This document shows, one piece after another, positions 25,349 through 35,467 of a DNA stretch of 64,000 nt. Every line of letters starts with the position of its first letter. The first letter of the stretch is position 1. Under the pieces are notes generated by a model. The model made no database searches. It was given only the letters and a program-made list of their open reading frames with translations, and had not been told where the DNA came from. The DNA is from Hyphomicrobiales bacterium (GTDB lineage: Bacteria; Pseudomonadota; Alphaproteobacteria; Rhizobiales; Rhizobiaceae): positions 248,001-312,000 of the forward strand of contig UEGR01000011.1 in NCBI GenBank assembly GCA_900465685.1. Direction: 5' to 3'. Position numbers and translations under genes: made by a program.

Positions 25349-27788
25349 ACCAACTGCCACGAGCCGCCCGCTCACTGAGGGCTGGCGGCTTTTCCTGACC
25401 GCAGCCAATGAGGCCGCGACACCGGGCGATGTCTTACGCAATGGGGCATATCGCGATGCGCCGGTTCCGGGCACGGTGGCGGAAGCACTTGAAAAGGCCG
25501 GACATTTCAGCCGCACTGCTCCGACACCGCTGAACAATCAGGATGCGTGGTATTTTCTCGACCTCTCTGAGCCGCCCGGTGAGGCAATGCTGCATTTTGC
25601 TGGCCTTGCCACGATCTGCGAAGTCTATTTGAACGGCGCTTTGGTGCACAAGAGCGACAGCATGTTCCTCGCCCACGACCTGCCGGTCACGCTGACGGGT
25701 GCGGATGAGCTGGCGCTCTGCTTTCGTGCTCTCGGTCCCCGGCTGGAGCAGAAGGGCCCGCGTGCACGCTGGCGCACGCAATTGATGAACACGCAAGGCT
25801 TGCGTCTTATCCGCACGACAGCGCTTGGTCATATGCCGGGCTGGTGCGCGGAAGTTCATGCCGTGGGGCCCTGGCGTCCAGTGGCGATCAGCCGAGCCGA
25901 TGCAGAAGCTGTTACCGACATTTTCATCCAATCCACGCTTCATGAAAATGGCGACGGAGTACTTACCGTCAGTTTTACCTACGCGGGCAAGGCTGAAAAT
26001 CTGACCCTGCATTGCGCAGGTTCGCAGATCACCTGTGACAGACAAGCAGACCATCGCTGGCAGGCGAACCTGACCATTCCCGCTGTGGAACCGTGGTGGC
26101 CGCATACCCATGGCTCGCCGACGCTCCATGATGTGGAACTGTCCATCGACGCCAAGAAGCAGCCGCTTGGACGCACCGGCTTTCGCCGTATCGGCGTTGA
26201 TCGCGGACCTGACGGGAAATCATTCGCGCTGGTGATCAACGGCGAGAAAGTCTTTTGTCGCGGCGCGGTCTGGAGTTCTGCCGACATTGTCCGCCTGCCG
26301 GGCGCACGCGCCGACTATCAACCGTGGTTGCAGCTCGCGCAGGATGCGGGCATGAACATGCTGCGCATCAGCGGCATTACGGCCTATGAAACCCCCGACT
26401 TTTATGCCCTTTGCGATGAACTCGGTATCATGGTCTGGCAGGACTTCATGTTCGCCAATTTCGACTATCCGGTGAAAGACGAAGGCTTTGTCGCCAAGGT
26501 GCAGGATGAAGCACGACAGCTTCTTTGCGCCATCCGCCATGCACCCTCGTTAACGGTGTTGTGCGGCGGCAGCGAGATTTACCAGCAGGGCGCCATGATG
26601 GGCCTGCCCGAAACGATCTGGAAAGGCGCGCTGACAGAAGAAATTCTGCCTGCCATCGTGCACGAATTCTGCCCAGACATTCCTTATGTGCCGAATTCGC
26701 CCTGCGATGGGGCGCTGCCCTTCATCAGCAATGAAGGCGTCAGCCATTATTATGGCGTCAGCGCCTATTGCCGACCACTGGACGATGCGCGCCGCGCCGA
26801 AGTGCGCTTTGCGACCGAAAGTCTGGCTTTCTCCAATGTTCCAGAAGCGCGCACGCTCAAGGCGCATTTAGACGTGCCCGCAGTCCATGATCCGCGCTGG
26901 AAAGCCCGTGTTCCACGTGATCGCGGCGTCTCGTGGGATTTCGAAGACGTGCGCGATGCCTATCTGGAAATGCTTTATGGCTACGACCCTGCCCGCTTGC
27001 GGCGGGAGGACATGGAGCAATATCTCCATCTTTCCCGTGCCGTCACGGCGGAAGTGATGGAGGCGACCTTTGCCGAATGGCGGCGTCCGGCAAGCACCTG
27101 TTTTGGCGCTCTGGTCTGGACATTTCAGGACGTGTTGCCCGGCGCTGGCTGGGGCGTGGTCGATGCGACCTGCGAACCGAAACCCGCATGGCATGGGTTG
27201 AGACGCGCCTTTCGCCCGGTGCAGGTTGCCTTGACCGACGAAGGCGTCAACGGGCTGGCCATTCATGTTCTGAACGAACAACCCCATACCGACGATCTGA
27301 CACTGGAACTTGCCTGCCTGCGCGGCGGTGTACAGCCGGTCGTGAGCGGTCGCCGCGATCTTTCGCTCTCGGCACGTTCAGCCGTCACAATACCGGCGAC
27401 CGAATTGTTCGGCGCATTTTTCGACACGACTTATGCCTATCGCTTCGGCCCCCCGGCCCATGACGTGACGGTTGCCCGGTTAAAACGTGGCGACGCCACG
27501 CTTGCGGAGGCTTTTCATTTTCCGCAGGGGCGCACCAGAGCTTTTCACAACGCCACAATTGAATGCAGTGTCGTGGAAGACGGAAACAACTGGTTTCTCG
27601 ATCTCAGCACATCCGTGCTGGCGCAATCGGTCAGCATCGACGCGGAAGGCTGGAGAGCCACAGAAAACTGGTTCCATCTCGCTCCCGGCGAGACGAAACG
27701 TGTGGCACTTCTCCCCCGCCATGATAGCGAAGGCAAACCGTCCGGCGAAATTCGCATTGCCGGATCGGCGCGAACCGTCTGGTTTTAA
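25338..27788 (+). CDS. Glycoside hydrolase family 2 protein, beta-mannosidase-like
   Basis: An 816-residue protein from the ATG at 25338 (a TTG nine bases earlier is less likely). It has the GH2 layout: an N-terminal sugar-binding jelly roll (ATICEVYLNGALVHKSDSMF), Ig-like domain, then a TIM barrel with DAGMNMLRISGITAYETPDFYALCDELGIMVWQDFMFANFDYP. The acid/base Glu is probably Glu413 in LCGGSEIYQQ, where beta-mannosidases have GNNE; Glu494 in RFATESLAF is a candidate nucleophile. No signal peptide, so it is cytoplasmic, unlike most scavenging glycosidases. Overlap with DUF1839 indicates one operon and suggests that a mannoside or related glycoside is the substrate or acceptor in this pathway. 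It ends 4 bp into the convergent hydrolase gene. Confidence 0.88.
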   Translation: MLPEPTATSRPLTEGWRLFLTAANEAATPGDVLRNGAYRDAPVPGTVAEALEKAGHFSRTAPTPLNNQDAWYFLDLSEPPGEAMLHFAGLATICEVYLNGALVHKSDSMFLAHDLPVTLTGADELALCFRALGPRLEQKGPRARWRTQLMNTQGLRLIRTTALGHMPGWCAEVHAVGPWRPVAISRADAEAVTDIFIQSTLHENGDGVLTVSFTYAGKAENLTLHCAGSQITCDRQADHRWQANLTIPAVEPWWPHTHGSPTLHDVELSIDAKKQPLGRTGFRRIGVDRGPDGKSFALVINGEKVFCRGAVWSSADIVRLPGARADYQPWLQLAQDAGMNMLRISGITAYETPDFYALCDELGIMVWQDFMFANFDYPVKDEGFVAKVQDEARQLLCAIRHAPSLTVLCGGSEIYQQGAMMGLPETIWKGALTEEILPAIVHEFCPDIPYVPNSPCDGALPFISNEGVSHYYGVSAYCRPLDDARRAEVRFATESLAFSNVPEARTLKAHLDVPAVHDPRWKARVPRDRGVSWDFEDVRDAYLEMLYGYDPARLRREDMEQYLHLSRAVTAEVMEATFAEWRRPASTCFGALVWTFQDVLPGAGWGVVDATCEPKPAWHGLRRAFRPVQVALTDEGVNGLAIHVLNEQPHTDDLTLELACLRGGVQPVVSGRRDLSLSARSAVTIPATELFGAFFDTTYAYRFGPPAHDVTVARLKRGDATLAEAFHFPQGRTRAFHNATIECSVVEDGNNWFLDLSTSVLAQSVSIDAEGWRATENWFHLAPGETKRVALLPRHDSEGKPSGEIRIAGSARTVWF

Positions 27789-29560
27789 CCAGCGTTCAAA
27801 GCCAGCGAGCGGACAGCATCGATATAGACCGTGCGCGCATGTTCCGGCGTCAGATTGTGATCGGCGTCGGGAATGACCGCAACCTTCACATTGTCGAAGC
27901 CCTGCACCTTGTCGCCCGCCTGATCGAAATAGTAATTGAAATGCTCGCGACCAGTGTCTTTTTCGGCATAGACCAGCGTCAGCGGCCCCTGCCGCAACTT
28001 CAATTCATCGAAAGCGGAATAGATCGCCCGGCCTTCAACCGTGCGACTGCGCAGGAGCTTGCGCGCCAGCCCAAGCACCCGCCCACTGACACCCCGCACA
28101 AGATTGCGCAGGATGGCGCGAATATCGAGTTCTCCACGGAACAGACGTTTGAACGTATCGAGACGCATGGCGCGGCTGCCATAGTCTTCCAGCGTGCGAT
28201 TGCCTTCCCGGACGACATCATCGACTGAAAGCTCTGGCGACCAATAGAATGTCACCGGATTGACCAGCACCGCGCCCGATACCCGCTCGTCCAGCACCGC
28301 ACAGTGCAGCCCAAGAAACGCGCCGCTGCAACGCCCGGCCAACACCGGACGCCCAAGTCCAATCCCGTCCAGATAATCGAGCGTATCGGCCACATCGGCC
28401 TCCGGCGCGTGCGTATAAAGCACCTGTTCCGGCATGCCCGGATTGGGCGGGCTGTCACCAGCATTGGCAATATCGAAGCGGAGCGACGGCACGCCATCTC
28501 GCGCCAGCTTGCGCGCCATATCAACGGTGGTCCGCCCCCACCCGACGCGCCGATCATACGAGGAAGAGAGGAACAGGACCGTCTTTCCCTTCCTTTCTCC
28601 CAAGGGCTCGCAAAGCACACCCGACAAACGGTTGTGCGCGCCGAATGCGACCGGCGTTTCGACGAAGCCGTCGCCCGCGATCTGCCCGCCAAGACCGCTT
28701 TCATCGGCACTATTCCGGGCCGGTCTGGAACCGGCAAGCGCCACCGCCCAATCGACCAGTCGATCCGCAACATTTAAAGGCAATCGCGAAATAACCGGAT
28801 TGGAAATCAGCTTGTCGTAATCGGTGAAGGCTTCCACCGTAACTTCCGCGCCCAGCTTTTCGAGATGCTCTGCCAGTTCCGCATCATTCGGACGGTCGAT
28901 CCTTGCGAGCAGAAGGCATTTGTCCGCAGGCTTTTCTGGCAACGAAAGAAGATTGATCTTCTTCACTTCAGTCGCAATTTCGGGCGTCATCGTCAAAGAC
29001 GCGATGGAAACCGCCCCTTTGATCCGCTGCGTATCGGGAAGGCCCAGATCGGCATCGACCATGCTCGACCACACCGCCAACTCACGCGTGTAAAACCGAC
29101 CGGAAATCACCGGAGACAACAGCGCCAGCGCTTCCAGACCTTCGATACGCGGCCCGGTTTCGGCGGCGACCGCCGCGCCAAGGCTCTGTCCAATGACCAC
29201 GACGCGGCTTGCGCCCGACAAAAGCCGCGCCTTGTCCGCCGCTTCGATCAGCGTCTTTCGCCAGAGTTCCAGCCCAGAGGAAAAGTCGATGTCATCGCGC
29301 CCGTCGCCAGTGCCCGGCCAGTCAAAGCGAAGCGACGCAATTCCACGGCTCGACAGCCTGTCGGCGATGATGCGCCAGAATTTCCGTGTGGTGCAAAGCT
29401 CTTCCAGCCCCCAGGGGCTTGCAAACACGACAACCGTATCGAGACATGTGCCGGAAGCGCGTTGAAACAGTCCCAGAGTGTCAGAAAAGACAATCGGGCT
29501 GGCCGCCGCCATGCCACCCAGGGGCTTGGAAGATGAAATACTCTCCGCGCCGTCGCCCAT
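27785..29560 (-). CDS. Tandem alpha/beta hydrolase (GxSxG and GxCxG domains)
   Basis: A 591-residue protein made of two alpha/beta-hydrolase domains. Domain 1 (about 35-270) has the oxyanion and strand motif RFDWPGTGDG and nucleophile elbow GQSLG (Ser126). Domain 2 (about 300-591) has RFDIANAGDS and the elbow GRCSG, in which Cys411 takes the nucleophile place, as in dienelactone hydrolases; it keeps a candidate acid in LVYAEKDTG and His in PDADHNLT. No signal peptide. The style resembles exosortase-associated and surface-glycan hydrolases, and it may act as an acyl or aminoacyl thioesterase or transferase for the facing operon. Convergent 4-bp overlap with the GH2 gene. Confidence 0.82.
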   Translation of the reverse strand: MGDGAESISSSKPLGGMAAASPIVFSDTLGLFQRASGTCLDTVVVFASPWGLEELCTTRKFWRIIADRLSSRGIASLRFDWPGTGDGRDDIDFSSGLELWRKTLIEAADKARLLSGASRVVVIGQSLGAAVAAETGPRIEGLEALALLSPVISGRFYTRELAVWSSMVDADLGLPDTQRIKGAVSIASLTMTPEIATEVKKINLLSLPEKPADKCLLLARIDRPNDAELAEHLEKLGAEVTVEAFTDYDKLISNPVISRLPLNVADRLVDWAVALAGSRPARNSADESGLGGQIAGDGFVETPVAFGAHNRLSGVLCEPLGERKGKTVLFLSSSYDRRVGWGRTTVDMARKLARDGVPSLRFDIANAGDSPPNPGMPEQVLYTHAPEADVADTLDYLDGIGLGRPVLAGRCSGAFLGLHCAVLDERVSGAVLVNPVTFYWSPELSVDDVVREGNRTLEDYGSRAMRLDTFKRLFRGELDIRAILRNLVRGVSGRVLGLARKLLRSRTVEGRAIYSAFDELKLRQGPLTLVYAEKDTGREHFNYYFDQAGDKVQGFDNVKVAVIPDADHNLTPEHARTVYIDAVRSLALNAG

Positions 29561-30097
29561 GCCCGATATCCCCCGTTATATAAACAATATCTGCAATAAC
29601 GGAATTTAAGCGAGGAACCAAGAGGGCACAGCGAATACCTTAAAACGACTAAACCCTAGGATGTAAATCATAAGCTTATTTTACAGACCATCACGACATC
29701 TCAACACCTGCGAAAAGCGCGTTTTCCCGCCAAAAACGTTGTAATAGCAGGCGCTTTATTATAACATTCTTGTGAAAGTTTCCACTTGCCCACAATCTTG
29801 ATATTCGCGTTAACCGCTAATCAGTAATTGCTATGCAACCAAAGGATCATCAAATTCGGGCTTGGGTTTTTAGAGGCTAAGATGTGTTACGCGACTATGA
29901 TGCGCCGATGTGCGTTGATACGATCTGGGCATATCGGCCGCTCGGTTCCTATCGAGTCTCTGCATTTGTAATGACCACCTAAGCAGCCAGGTTTTTCTGT
30001 CGGATCGTAACGGACCGACTTTAAAGCCAAGCCGATCACTTTGGGCAGTTCAATGCCCTGACCTCGTTTAATAGGGCTATCGGGGCCAATCCACTCC
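29561..30097. other. Intergenic region, no gene recognised
   Basis: About 537 bp between two divergent genes. The frames in it are short or overlap neighbours and do not look like proteins. No clear hairpin or operator was found; promoters for the hydrolase and for the diguanylate cyclase gene must lie here. Confidence 0.4.
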
Positions 30098-32128
30098 ATG
30101 ATTACCGTTCTCAATTGTATTGCCACGCAGCATGAAGCGTGGCTGACGACGTTGGCAGCTTTGATCTGCCTCGTCGGTTCAGCGATCACGCTTAATCTCG
30201 TCCGCAAAGCAGCGAAATGCCATGGCGCGGTTCGCTATGGCTGGCATTTTCTGGTGGCCATCGCGTCGGGCTCGACCGTCTGGAGCACGCATTTCGTCGC
30301 CATGCTGGCCTATGAGCCGAGCGCGCCGGTGGTGCTGCTGCCAGACTTGACCATCCTGTCGCTGGTGATTGCCGTTGTCGGCACCGGGATCGGCTTCGTG
30401 GTCATGACCGGGGGCTTTCCGCGTTTCGCCCCGGTCATTGGCGGCGCTATGGTCGGCGCTTCGATTGCCGCCATGCACTATATCGGCATGCTGGCTTATC
30501 GCGTCGACGGGCTGATCGAATGGAACATGGATTACTTCTATGCGTCCATCGTGCTTGCCGTATTGTTCGGCTCGCTGTCCGGTCAGGTTCTGATGCGCTT
30601 GAGCTATCCAACCTCGTATCGTCTGGCAGTTTTGACCTTCACGATCGCCATTGTCAGCCTGCATTTTACCGGCATGGCCGCAATGACCGTCACGCCGATG
30701 AACTATCTGCAAGAAGCAGCACTGGCCGACAAGTTCGCTCTTGCCGTTTCGGTCGGCGGCGTCGGTCTGCTCGTGCTTTGCACCGCGCTTGCCAGCTATC
30801 TGATCGACAGTCACGTCCAGTCGTCCAACTTGCGGCAGCTGCAACATATTGCCCGCCATGACTCGCTGACCGGATTGCCAAACCGCACCCAGTTTGTCGA
30901 GCGCCTTAACCGCGAGAAGATCAATGCCGATAACGGCCATTATCGTATCGCGCTGATCGGCATCGATCTGGACCGCTTCAAGGAAGTCAACGACCTCTAT
31001 GGTCATGCTGCTGGTGACAGGCTGCTCTGCGAGATTTCCGCCCGCATGACCGAGCATCTGGAAAGCGGTGAGCTGATCGGTCGCTTTGGCGGCGATGAAT
31101 TCGCAGCCCTGAAGACATTTGAGGACGAAGACGACCTGCGCAGCTTCATGTCACGCCTTAATACCGCGCTTTGCGATCTTGTAGACCTCGGCAATGCCGT
31201 TGTCCGCCCCGGTGCGAGCCTTGGTATCGCGATCTATCCGACAGATGCCGACGATGTGGAAAAGCTCTTGTCCAATGCGGACATGGCGATGTACCGCGCC
31301 AAGCAAAGCATCGAGGACAAGATTTGCTACTATGAAAGCAGCATGGATGAAGCGGCACGCAAGCGTGCAGCGCTGGCCCGCGACATTTGGACGGCCATCG
31401 ACGAAAACCAGTTTTTCCTGAATTTTCAGGTTCAGCGCAGCATGAAGGATGGCGGCGTATCAGGATATGAAGTTCTGCTGCGCTGGCGTCATCCCGTGCA
31501 GGGTCTGGTTCCGCCAACCGTGTTCATTCCTATAGCCGAGGAATCCGGCGTCATCACCCAGCTTGGCGAATGGGTGCTGCGTGCGGCCTGCCGGGAAGCG
31601 GCAAGCTGGCCCGTTGCCCGCAGGATCGCGGTCAATATTTCCCCGCTACAGCTCAGCCATACCGGCCTTGTGGAAACGGTTCGGGATATCCTGACCGAGA
31701 CCGATCTTTCGCCAAAGCTTCTGGAACTGGAAGTAACCGAAAGCGCGATCATTCGCGATCAGGCGCGTGCCCTGCAAATCTTGCGCGAAATCAAGGCACT
31801 TGGGGTCAGCATCGCGATTGACGATTTCGGCACCGGCTATTCGTCGCTGGCGACGCTGCGCTCCTTCCCCTTCGACAAGATCAAGCTCGACCGCAGCTTT
31901 GTCACCGATCTGGAGCAGAATGTGCAGTCGAAGGCTTTTGTGCGCGCCATTCTGGCGCTCGGTCAGAGCCTCGATATTCCCGTGCTGGCCGAAGGTGTCG
32001 AGACGCAGTCGCAGATGGATATTCTGCAAGAAGAAGGCTGCAATCAGGTGCAAGGCTTCCTGCTTGGCTACCCTGCACCCGCAATTCAGCTCGGCCTCAA
32101 TGAAGAGGCTGAAGCTCAGGCGGCCTGA
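30098..32128 (+). CDS. MHYT-GGDEF-EAL cyclic-di-GMP signalling protein
   Basis: A 676-residue membrane protein. The N-terminal seven-helix MHYT domain (about residues 1-240) shows the repeated motifs THFVAML, MHYIGM and LHFTGM, proposed to bind copper and sense oxygen, CO or NO. A GGDEF domain follows with intact FGGDEF near residue 333, so diguanylate cyclase activity is plausible. The EAL domain starts with YEVLLRW (E-V-L in place of E-A-L) near residue 458 and retains DDFGTGYSSL and ESAI, so phosphodiesterase activity is also possible. It would couple a gas or redox signal at the membrane to cyclic-di-GMP level. Single gene. Confidence 0.93.
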   Translation: MITVLNCIATQHEAWLTTLAALICLVGSAITLNLVRKAAKCHGAVRYGWHFLVAIASGSTVWSTHFVAMLAYEPSAPVVLLPDLTILSLVIAVVGTGIGFVVMTGGFPRFAPVIGGAMVGASIAAMHYIGMLAYRVDGLIEWNMDYFYASIVLAVLFGSLSGQVLMRLSYPTSYRLAVLTFTIAIVSLHFTGMAAMTVTPMNYLQEAALADKFALAVSVGGVGLLVLCTALASYLIDSHVQSSNLRQLQHIARHDSLTGLPNRTQFVERLNREKINADNGHYRIALIGIDLDRFKEVNDLYGHAAGDRLLCEISARMTEHLESGELIGRFGGDEFAALKTFEDEDDLRSFMSRLNTALCDLVDLGNAVVRPGASLGIAIYPTDADDVEKLLSNADMAMYRAKQSIEDKICYYESSMDEAARKRAALARDIWTAIDENQFFLNFQVQRSMKDGGVSGYEVLLRWRHPVQGLVPPTVFIPIAEESGVITQLGEWVLRAACREAASWPVARRIAVNISPLQLSHTGLVETVRDILTETDLSPKLLELEVTESAIIRDQARALQILREIKALGVSIAIDDFGTGYSSLATLRSFPFDKIKLDRSFVTDLEQNVQSKAFVRAILALGQSLDIPVLAEGVETQSQMDILQEEGCNQVQGFLLGYPAPAIQLGLNEEAEAQAA

Positions 32129-32236
32129 CGCTGTTACACAGCAAACCGCAGGCGTCAGTCCTGCGGTTTCAAAGGTTCGGTTCAGAAGCAGCCCGGTGCT
32201 ATTACCGCGGCCCGCGAATCTGCCTATAATCGCCGC

Positions 32237-34114
32237 ATGCCCATTCGACACTTAAGCGAAACCATCATCAACCAGATCGCGGCGGGCGAGGTCATCGAAC
32301 GACCGGCCAGCGTGATCAAGGAACTTGTCGAGAATGCCATCGACGCTGGCGCGACCCGTATCGAGGTTGTGACCGGCGGCGGCGGCAAGACGCTGCTGCG
32401 CGTCACCGACAACGGCTCCGGCATTCCCGCCGACGAGCTGCCGCTTGCGGTTTCGCGCCATTGCACATCCAAACTTTCCGACGACGTGCACGATATTCGA
32501 GCGCTCGGCTTTCGCGGCGAAGCCCTGCCCTCCATCGGCTCGGTCGCCAAGCTGACGCTGAAATCGCGTCCGCAGGACGCGGATGCCGGTTTCGAGGTTT
32601 CCGTTTCAGGCGGGCATCTCGAAGGCCCGCGCCCTGCCGCACTCAATCGCGGCACGATAGCCGAAGTGCGCGACCTGTTTTACGCAACGCCCGCCCGCCT
32701 CAAATTCATGAAGACCGACCGCGCCGAAGCTTCCGCCATCACAGATGTGTTGAAGCGCATCGCCATTGCCTTTCCGCATGTGCGCTTTTCGCTGTCAGGC
32801 ACCGACCGCTCGCCATTGGAAATGCCTGCGACCGGCACGGGCGCCGATGCCACACTGGAACGCATCGGGCAGGTTCTGGGGCAGGATTTCGGTGAAAACG
32901 CGCTGGCCATCGATGCCGAGCGTGATGGTGTGCGGCTCGCAGGATTTGTCGGCATACCGTCCCACAATCGCGGCAATGCGCAGCACCAGTTCGCTTATGT
33001 GAATGGTCGCCCGGTGCGCGACAAGCAGATTTTTGGCGCGCTGCGCGGGGCCTATGCCGATGTCATTGCCCGTGACCGCCATCCGGTCGCCGTGCTGTTT
33101 CTGACGCTCGATCCGGCACTGGTCGATGTGAATGTGCACCCGGCCAAGGCCGATGTGCGCTTCCGCGACCCCGGTCTGGTGCGCGGCCTTATCGTCGGCG
33201 CGATCAAGCAGGCGCTTGCCCAATCCGGCATCCGCCCGGCAACCAGCGGTGCGGAAGCCATGTTGCAGGCCTTTCGCGCAGAAGGATTTCAGCCACAGTC
33301 CTCATCAGGCGCGCGCGCCGCATCCAGCAGCTTCGCCTCCACGAGCTGGCGACCGGATCGGCCAGCGCCTCGAAGCGAATGGTCGCCGCAGACCGCACAT
33401 CCGGCGCATAGACCGCTTGATTTCGGCAGCGCATCCGGTTTCCATGAAAGCGAGCAGGCGACAATCGACGTCGTGAATATTCCGACTGCCGATGCGCGCG
33501 CAACGATGAGCGAAGCCCCGGTCGAGTTGCAGCAAAAGCCGCTGGGTGCTGCCCGCGCACAAATTCATGCCAATTATATTGTCTCGCAAACCGAGGACAG
33601 CCTTGTCATCGTGGACCAGCACGCAGCCCATGAACGGCTGGTCTATGAAGCGCTCAAAAACGCGCTGCATTCCCGCCCGATACCGGGACAGATGCTGCTG
33701 ATCCCGGAAGTGGTTGATCTGCCCGAAGAGGACGCCGAGCGGCTGGCAAGCCATGCCGAAACGCTGGCCCGGTTCGGGCTGGGCGTCGAGCAGTTTGGTC
33801 CCGGCGCCATCGCTGTGCGCGAAACGCCAGCCATGCTGGGCGAAATGAATGTGCAGCAGCTGATCCGCGATCTCGCCGACGAGATTGCCGAGCATGAAAC
33901 CTCCGATGGATTGAAAGCCATGCTCAACCATGTCGCGGCCACCATGGCTTGCCATGGATCGGTGCGTTCCGGACGCCGCCTCAAGCCGGAAGAAATGAAC
34001 GCATTGCTGCGCGAAATGGAGGCAACGCCCGGTTCCGGCACGTGCAATCACGGACGCCCGACCTATATCGAGCTGAAGCTGAGCGATATCGAGCGGCTTT
34101 TCGGCAGGCGTTGA
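32237..34114 (+). CDS. mutL: DNA mismatch repair protein MutL
   Basis: A 625-residue MutL. The N-terminal GHL ATPase has the motifs [25 protein letters not shown] and [14 protein letters not shown], and an [12 protein letters not shown] segment. The central Ser/Pro-rich linker covers about 340-430. The C-terminal dimerisation domain carries [12 protein letters not shown], which fits the DQHAx2Ex4E metal-binding motif of endonuclease-type MutL, and the CNHGRP element near the end. It acts with MutS to nick the strand to be repaired, as in bacteria without MutH. ATG at 32237. Confidence 0.97.
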   Translation: MPIRHLSETIINQIAAGEVIERPASVIKELVENAIDAGATRIEVVTGGGGKTLLRVTDNGSGIPADELPLAVSRHCTSKLSDDVHDIRALGFRGEALPSIGSVAKLTLKSRPQDADAGFEVSVSGGHLEGPRPAALNRGTIAEVRDLFYATPARLKFMKTDRAEASAITDVLKRIAIAFPHVRFSLSGTDRSPLEMPATGTGADATLERIGQVLGQDFGENALAIDAERDGVRLAGFVGIPSHNRGNAQHQFAYVNGRPVRDKQIFGALRGAYADVIARDRHPVAVLFLTLDPALVDVNVHPAKADVRFRDPGLVRGLIVGAIKQALAQSGIRPATSGAEAMLQAFRAEGFQPQSSSGARAASSSFASTSWRPDRPAPRSEWSPQTAHPAHRPLDFGSASGFHESEQATIDVVNIPTADARATMSEAPVELQQKPLGAARAQIHANYIVSQTEDSLVIVDQHAAHERLVYEALKNALHSRPIPGQMLLIPEVVDLPEEDAERLASHAETLARFGLGVEQFGPGAIAVRETPAMLGEMNVQQLIRDLADEIAEHETSDGLKAMLNHVAATMACHGSVRSGRRLKPEEMNALLREMEATPGSGTCNHGRPTYIELKLSDIERLFGRR

Positions 34115-34198
34115 TGTCTTTTCTTACAGCTGCTCATCCAGCACCGCTGGACGCCAAGGTCGGCACTTGCTAGAATCCAGCGCAAAGGTTTTACACAT

Positions 34199-34438
34199 AT
34201 GAACAGATTTGAATCGCCCCGCTCATCCTCCGAAGCTGTCCTGCGTTATCTCGACGGCGACTATGAAATCGTCAAGCACGGTTCCTATGTGCTTTGTGCC
34301 GTTACCGGCGCGCAAATTCCATTGGACGAGCTGAAATACTGGAGCGTTGCGCGGCAGGAAGCCTATGCAACCGGCCATATTTCCTTCGAGCGCGAGCTTG
34401 AGTTCAATCCGGAAATGCGCAGCCGCAAGAAGGCCTAG
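34199..34438 (+). CDS. DUF2093 family protein
   Basis: A 79-residue protein matching DUF2093 over its full length: AVLRYLDGDYEIVKHGSYVLCAVTG and PLDELKYWSVARQEAYATG are the family core. The function is unknown; the family is restricted to alphaproteobacteria. It lies 85 bp after mutL and just before the convergent lpxK gene. Confidence 0.88.
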   Translation: MNRFESPRSSSEAVLRYLDGDYEIVKHGSYVLCAVTGAQIPLDELKYWSVARQEAYATGHISFERELEFNPEMRSRKKA

Positions 34439-34443
34439 TTTGC

Positions 34444-35466
34444 TTATAACGACCGGCTTTTAAAGCGCTCGATCACCGTATCAAGGATATGATTGAGCGC
34501 GTCTGTGCGCTCAAATTTCAGATCGATATCGAGAACCGCCAGTTTCGACAGAAATTCAGCCGGTACACCGACCATCGTTGCCAGACGCACGTGGTCCTTC
34601 GCTGTGGTGATCAGGCCCAAACCGTTACGCCGGGCCGTATCGATCAGATCGCGAATTTCGTCAGGCTCGAAGCTGTGATGATCGGGGAACGAGCGTGTTT
34701 CCGCAATCGTACCGCCTGCCTGCGCAAGGCTGGCATAGAACTTGTCCGGATTGCCGATACCGGCAAAGGCCAGCCAGCGCTTCTCCGCCACCGTTGTCGT
34801 CGATGATGGAATGAGCTTTGCCTCATAGATCGGTCGTCCCGCTCGGGCCGCCTGACGGATCACGAAATCCGCCGCATCGCCCTTGCCGATCCGCAACAGG
34901 GCATCGGTCTTGCGCATCTGATCGGTCAGCGGCGCACGCAACGGGCCTGCCGGGATAACACGGCCATTGCCGATCCCGCGCCCCGCATCCACCACCAGCA
35001 GCGCAAAATCGGCATGAAGCCGGGCGCTCTGGAACCCGTCATCCATGATGATGAAATCGCAGCCGAGCGATTGCAGATGCTGCGCGGCCTTCACCCGGTC
35101 AGGAGAAAGTGCGACCGGCGCATGGCGTGCAAGCAATAGCGGTTCATCACCGACATAACGGGCGCTGTCATGCCCCGGGTCCACCACATGCAGGCCTTGA
35201 TAGCTGCCGCCATAGCCGCGTGAGACGATGCCCGGTTTCAGCCCGCGTGCCTTTGCGCCTTTGGCAAAGGCAATTGCCGTCGGGGTCTTGCCTGCGCCGC
35301 CAACCGTGAAATTACCAATGCAGAGAACGGGCAGAGCAATTTTGGGCGGTTCAGAGCGGATCAGGCGTCGCCCGGCGATGGAGCCGTAAATCCAGGCGGC
35401 GGGGGCCAATGACCGGGCGCGCCAGTCGGGCTTTTCCCACCAGAATGGCGGCGCTTCGCTCGCCAT
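34444..35466 (-). CDS. lpxK: Tetraacyldisaccharide 4'-kinase LpxK
   Basis: A 340-residue inner-membrane-associated kinase from the ATG at 35466, the first start after the waaA stop; the longer frame upstream is the waaA shadow. MASEAPPFWW opens the family N-terminus, with one membrane helix near SLAPAAWIYGSI. The P-loop is GNFTVGGAGKTP, and the DDGFQ motif (MDDGFQSARLHADF) is present. It phosphorylates the 4' position of the lipid A precursor using ATP. Last gene of a lipid A/Kdo operon, one base after waaA. Confidence 0.95.
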   Translation of the reverse strand: MASEAPPFWWEKPDWRARSLAPAAWIYGSIAGRRLIRSEPPKIALPVLCIGNFTVGGAGKTPTAIAFAKGAKARGLKPGIVSRGYGGSYQGLHVVDPGHDSARYVGDEPLLLARHAPVALSPDRVKAAQHLQSLGCDFIIMDDGFQSARLHADFALLVVDAGRGIGNGRVIPAGPLRAPLTDQMRKTDALLRIGKGDAADFVIRQAARAGRPIYEAKLIPSSTTTVAEKRWLAFAGIGNPDKFYASLAQAGGTIAETRSFPDHHSFEPDEIRDLIDTARRNGLGLITTAKDHVRLATMVGVPAEFLSKLAVLDIDLKFERTDALNHILDTVIERFKSRSL

Positions 35467-35467
35467 A

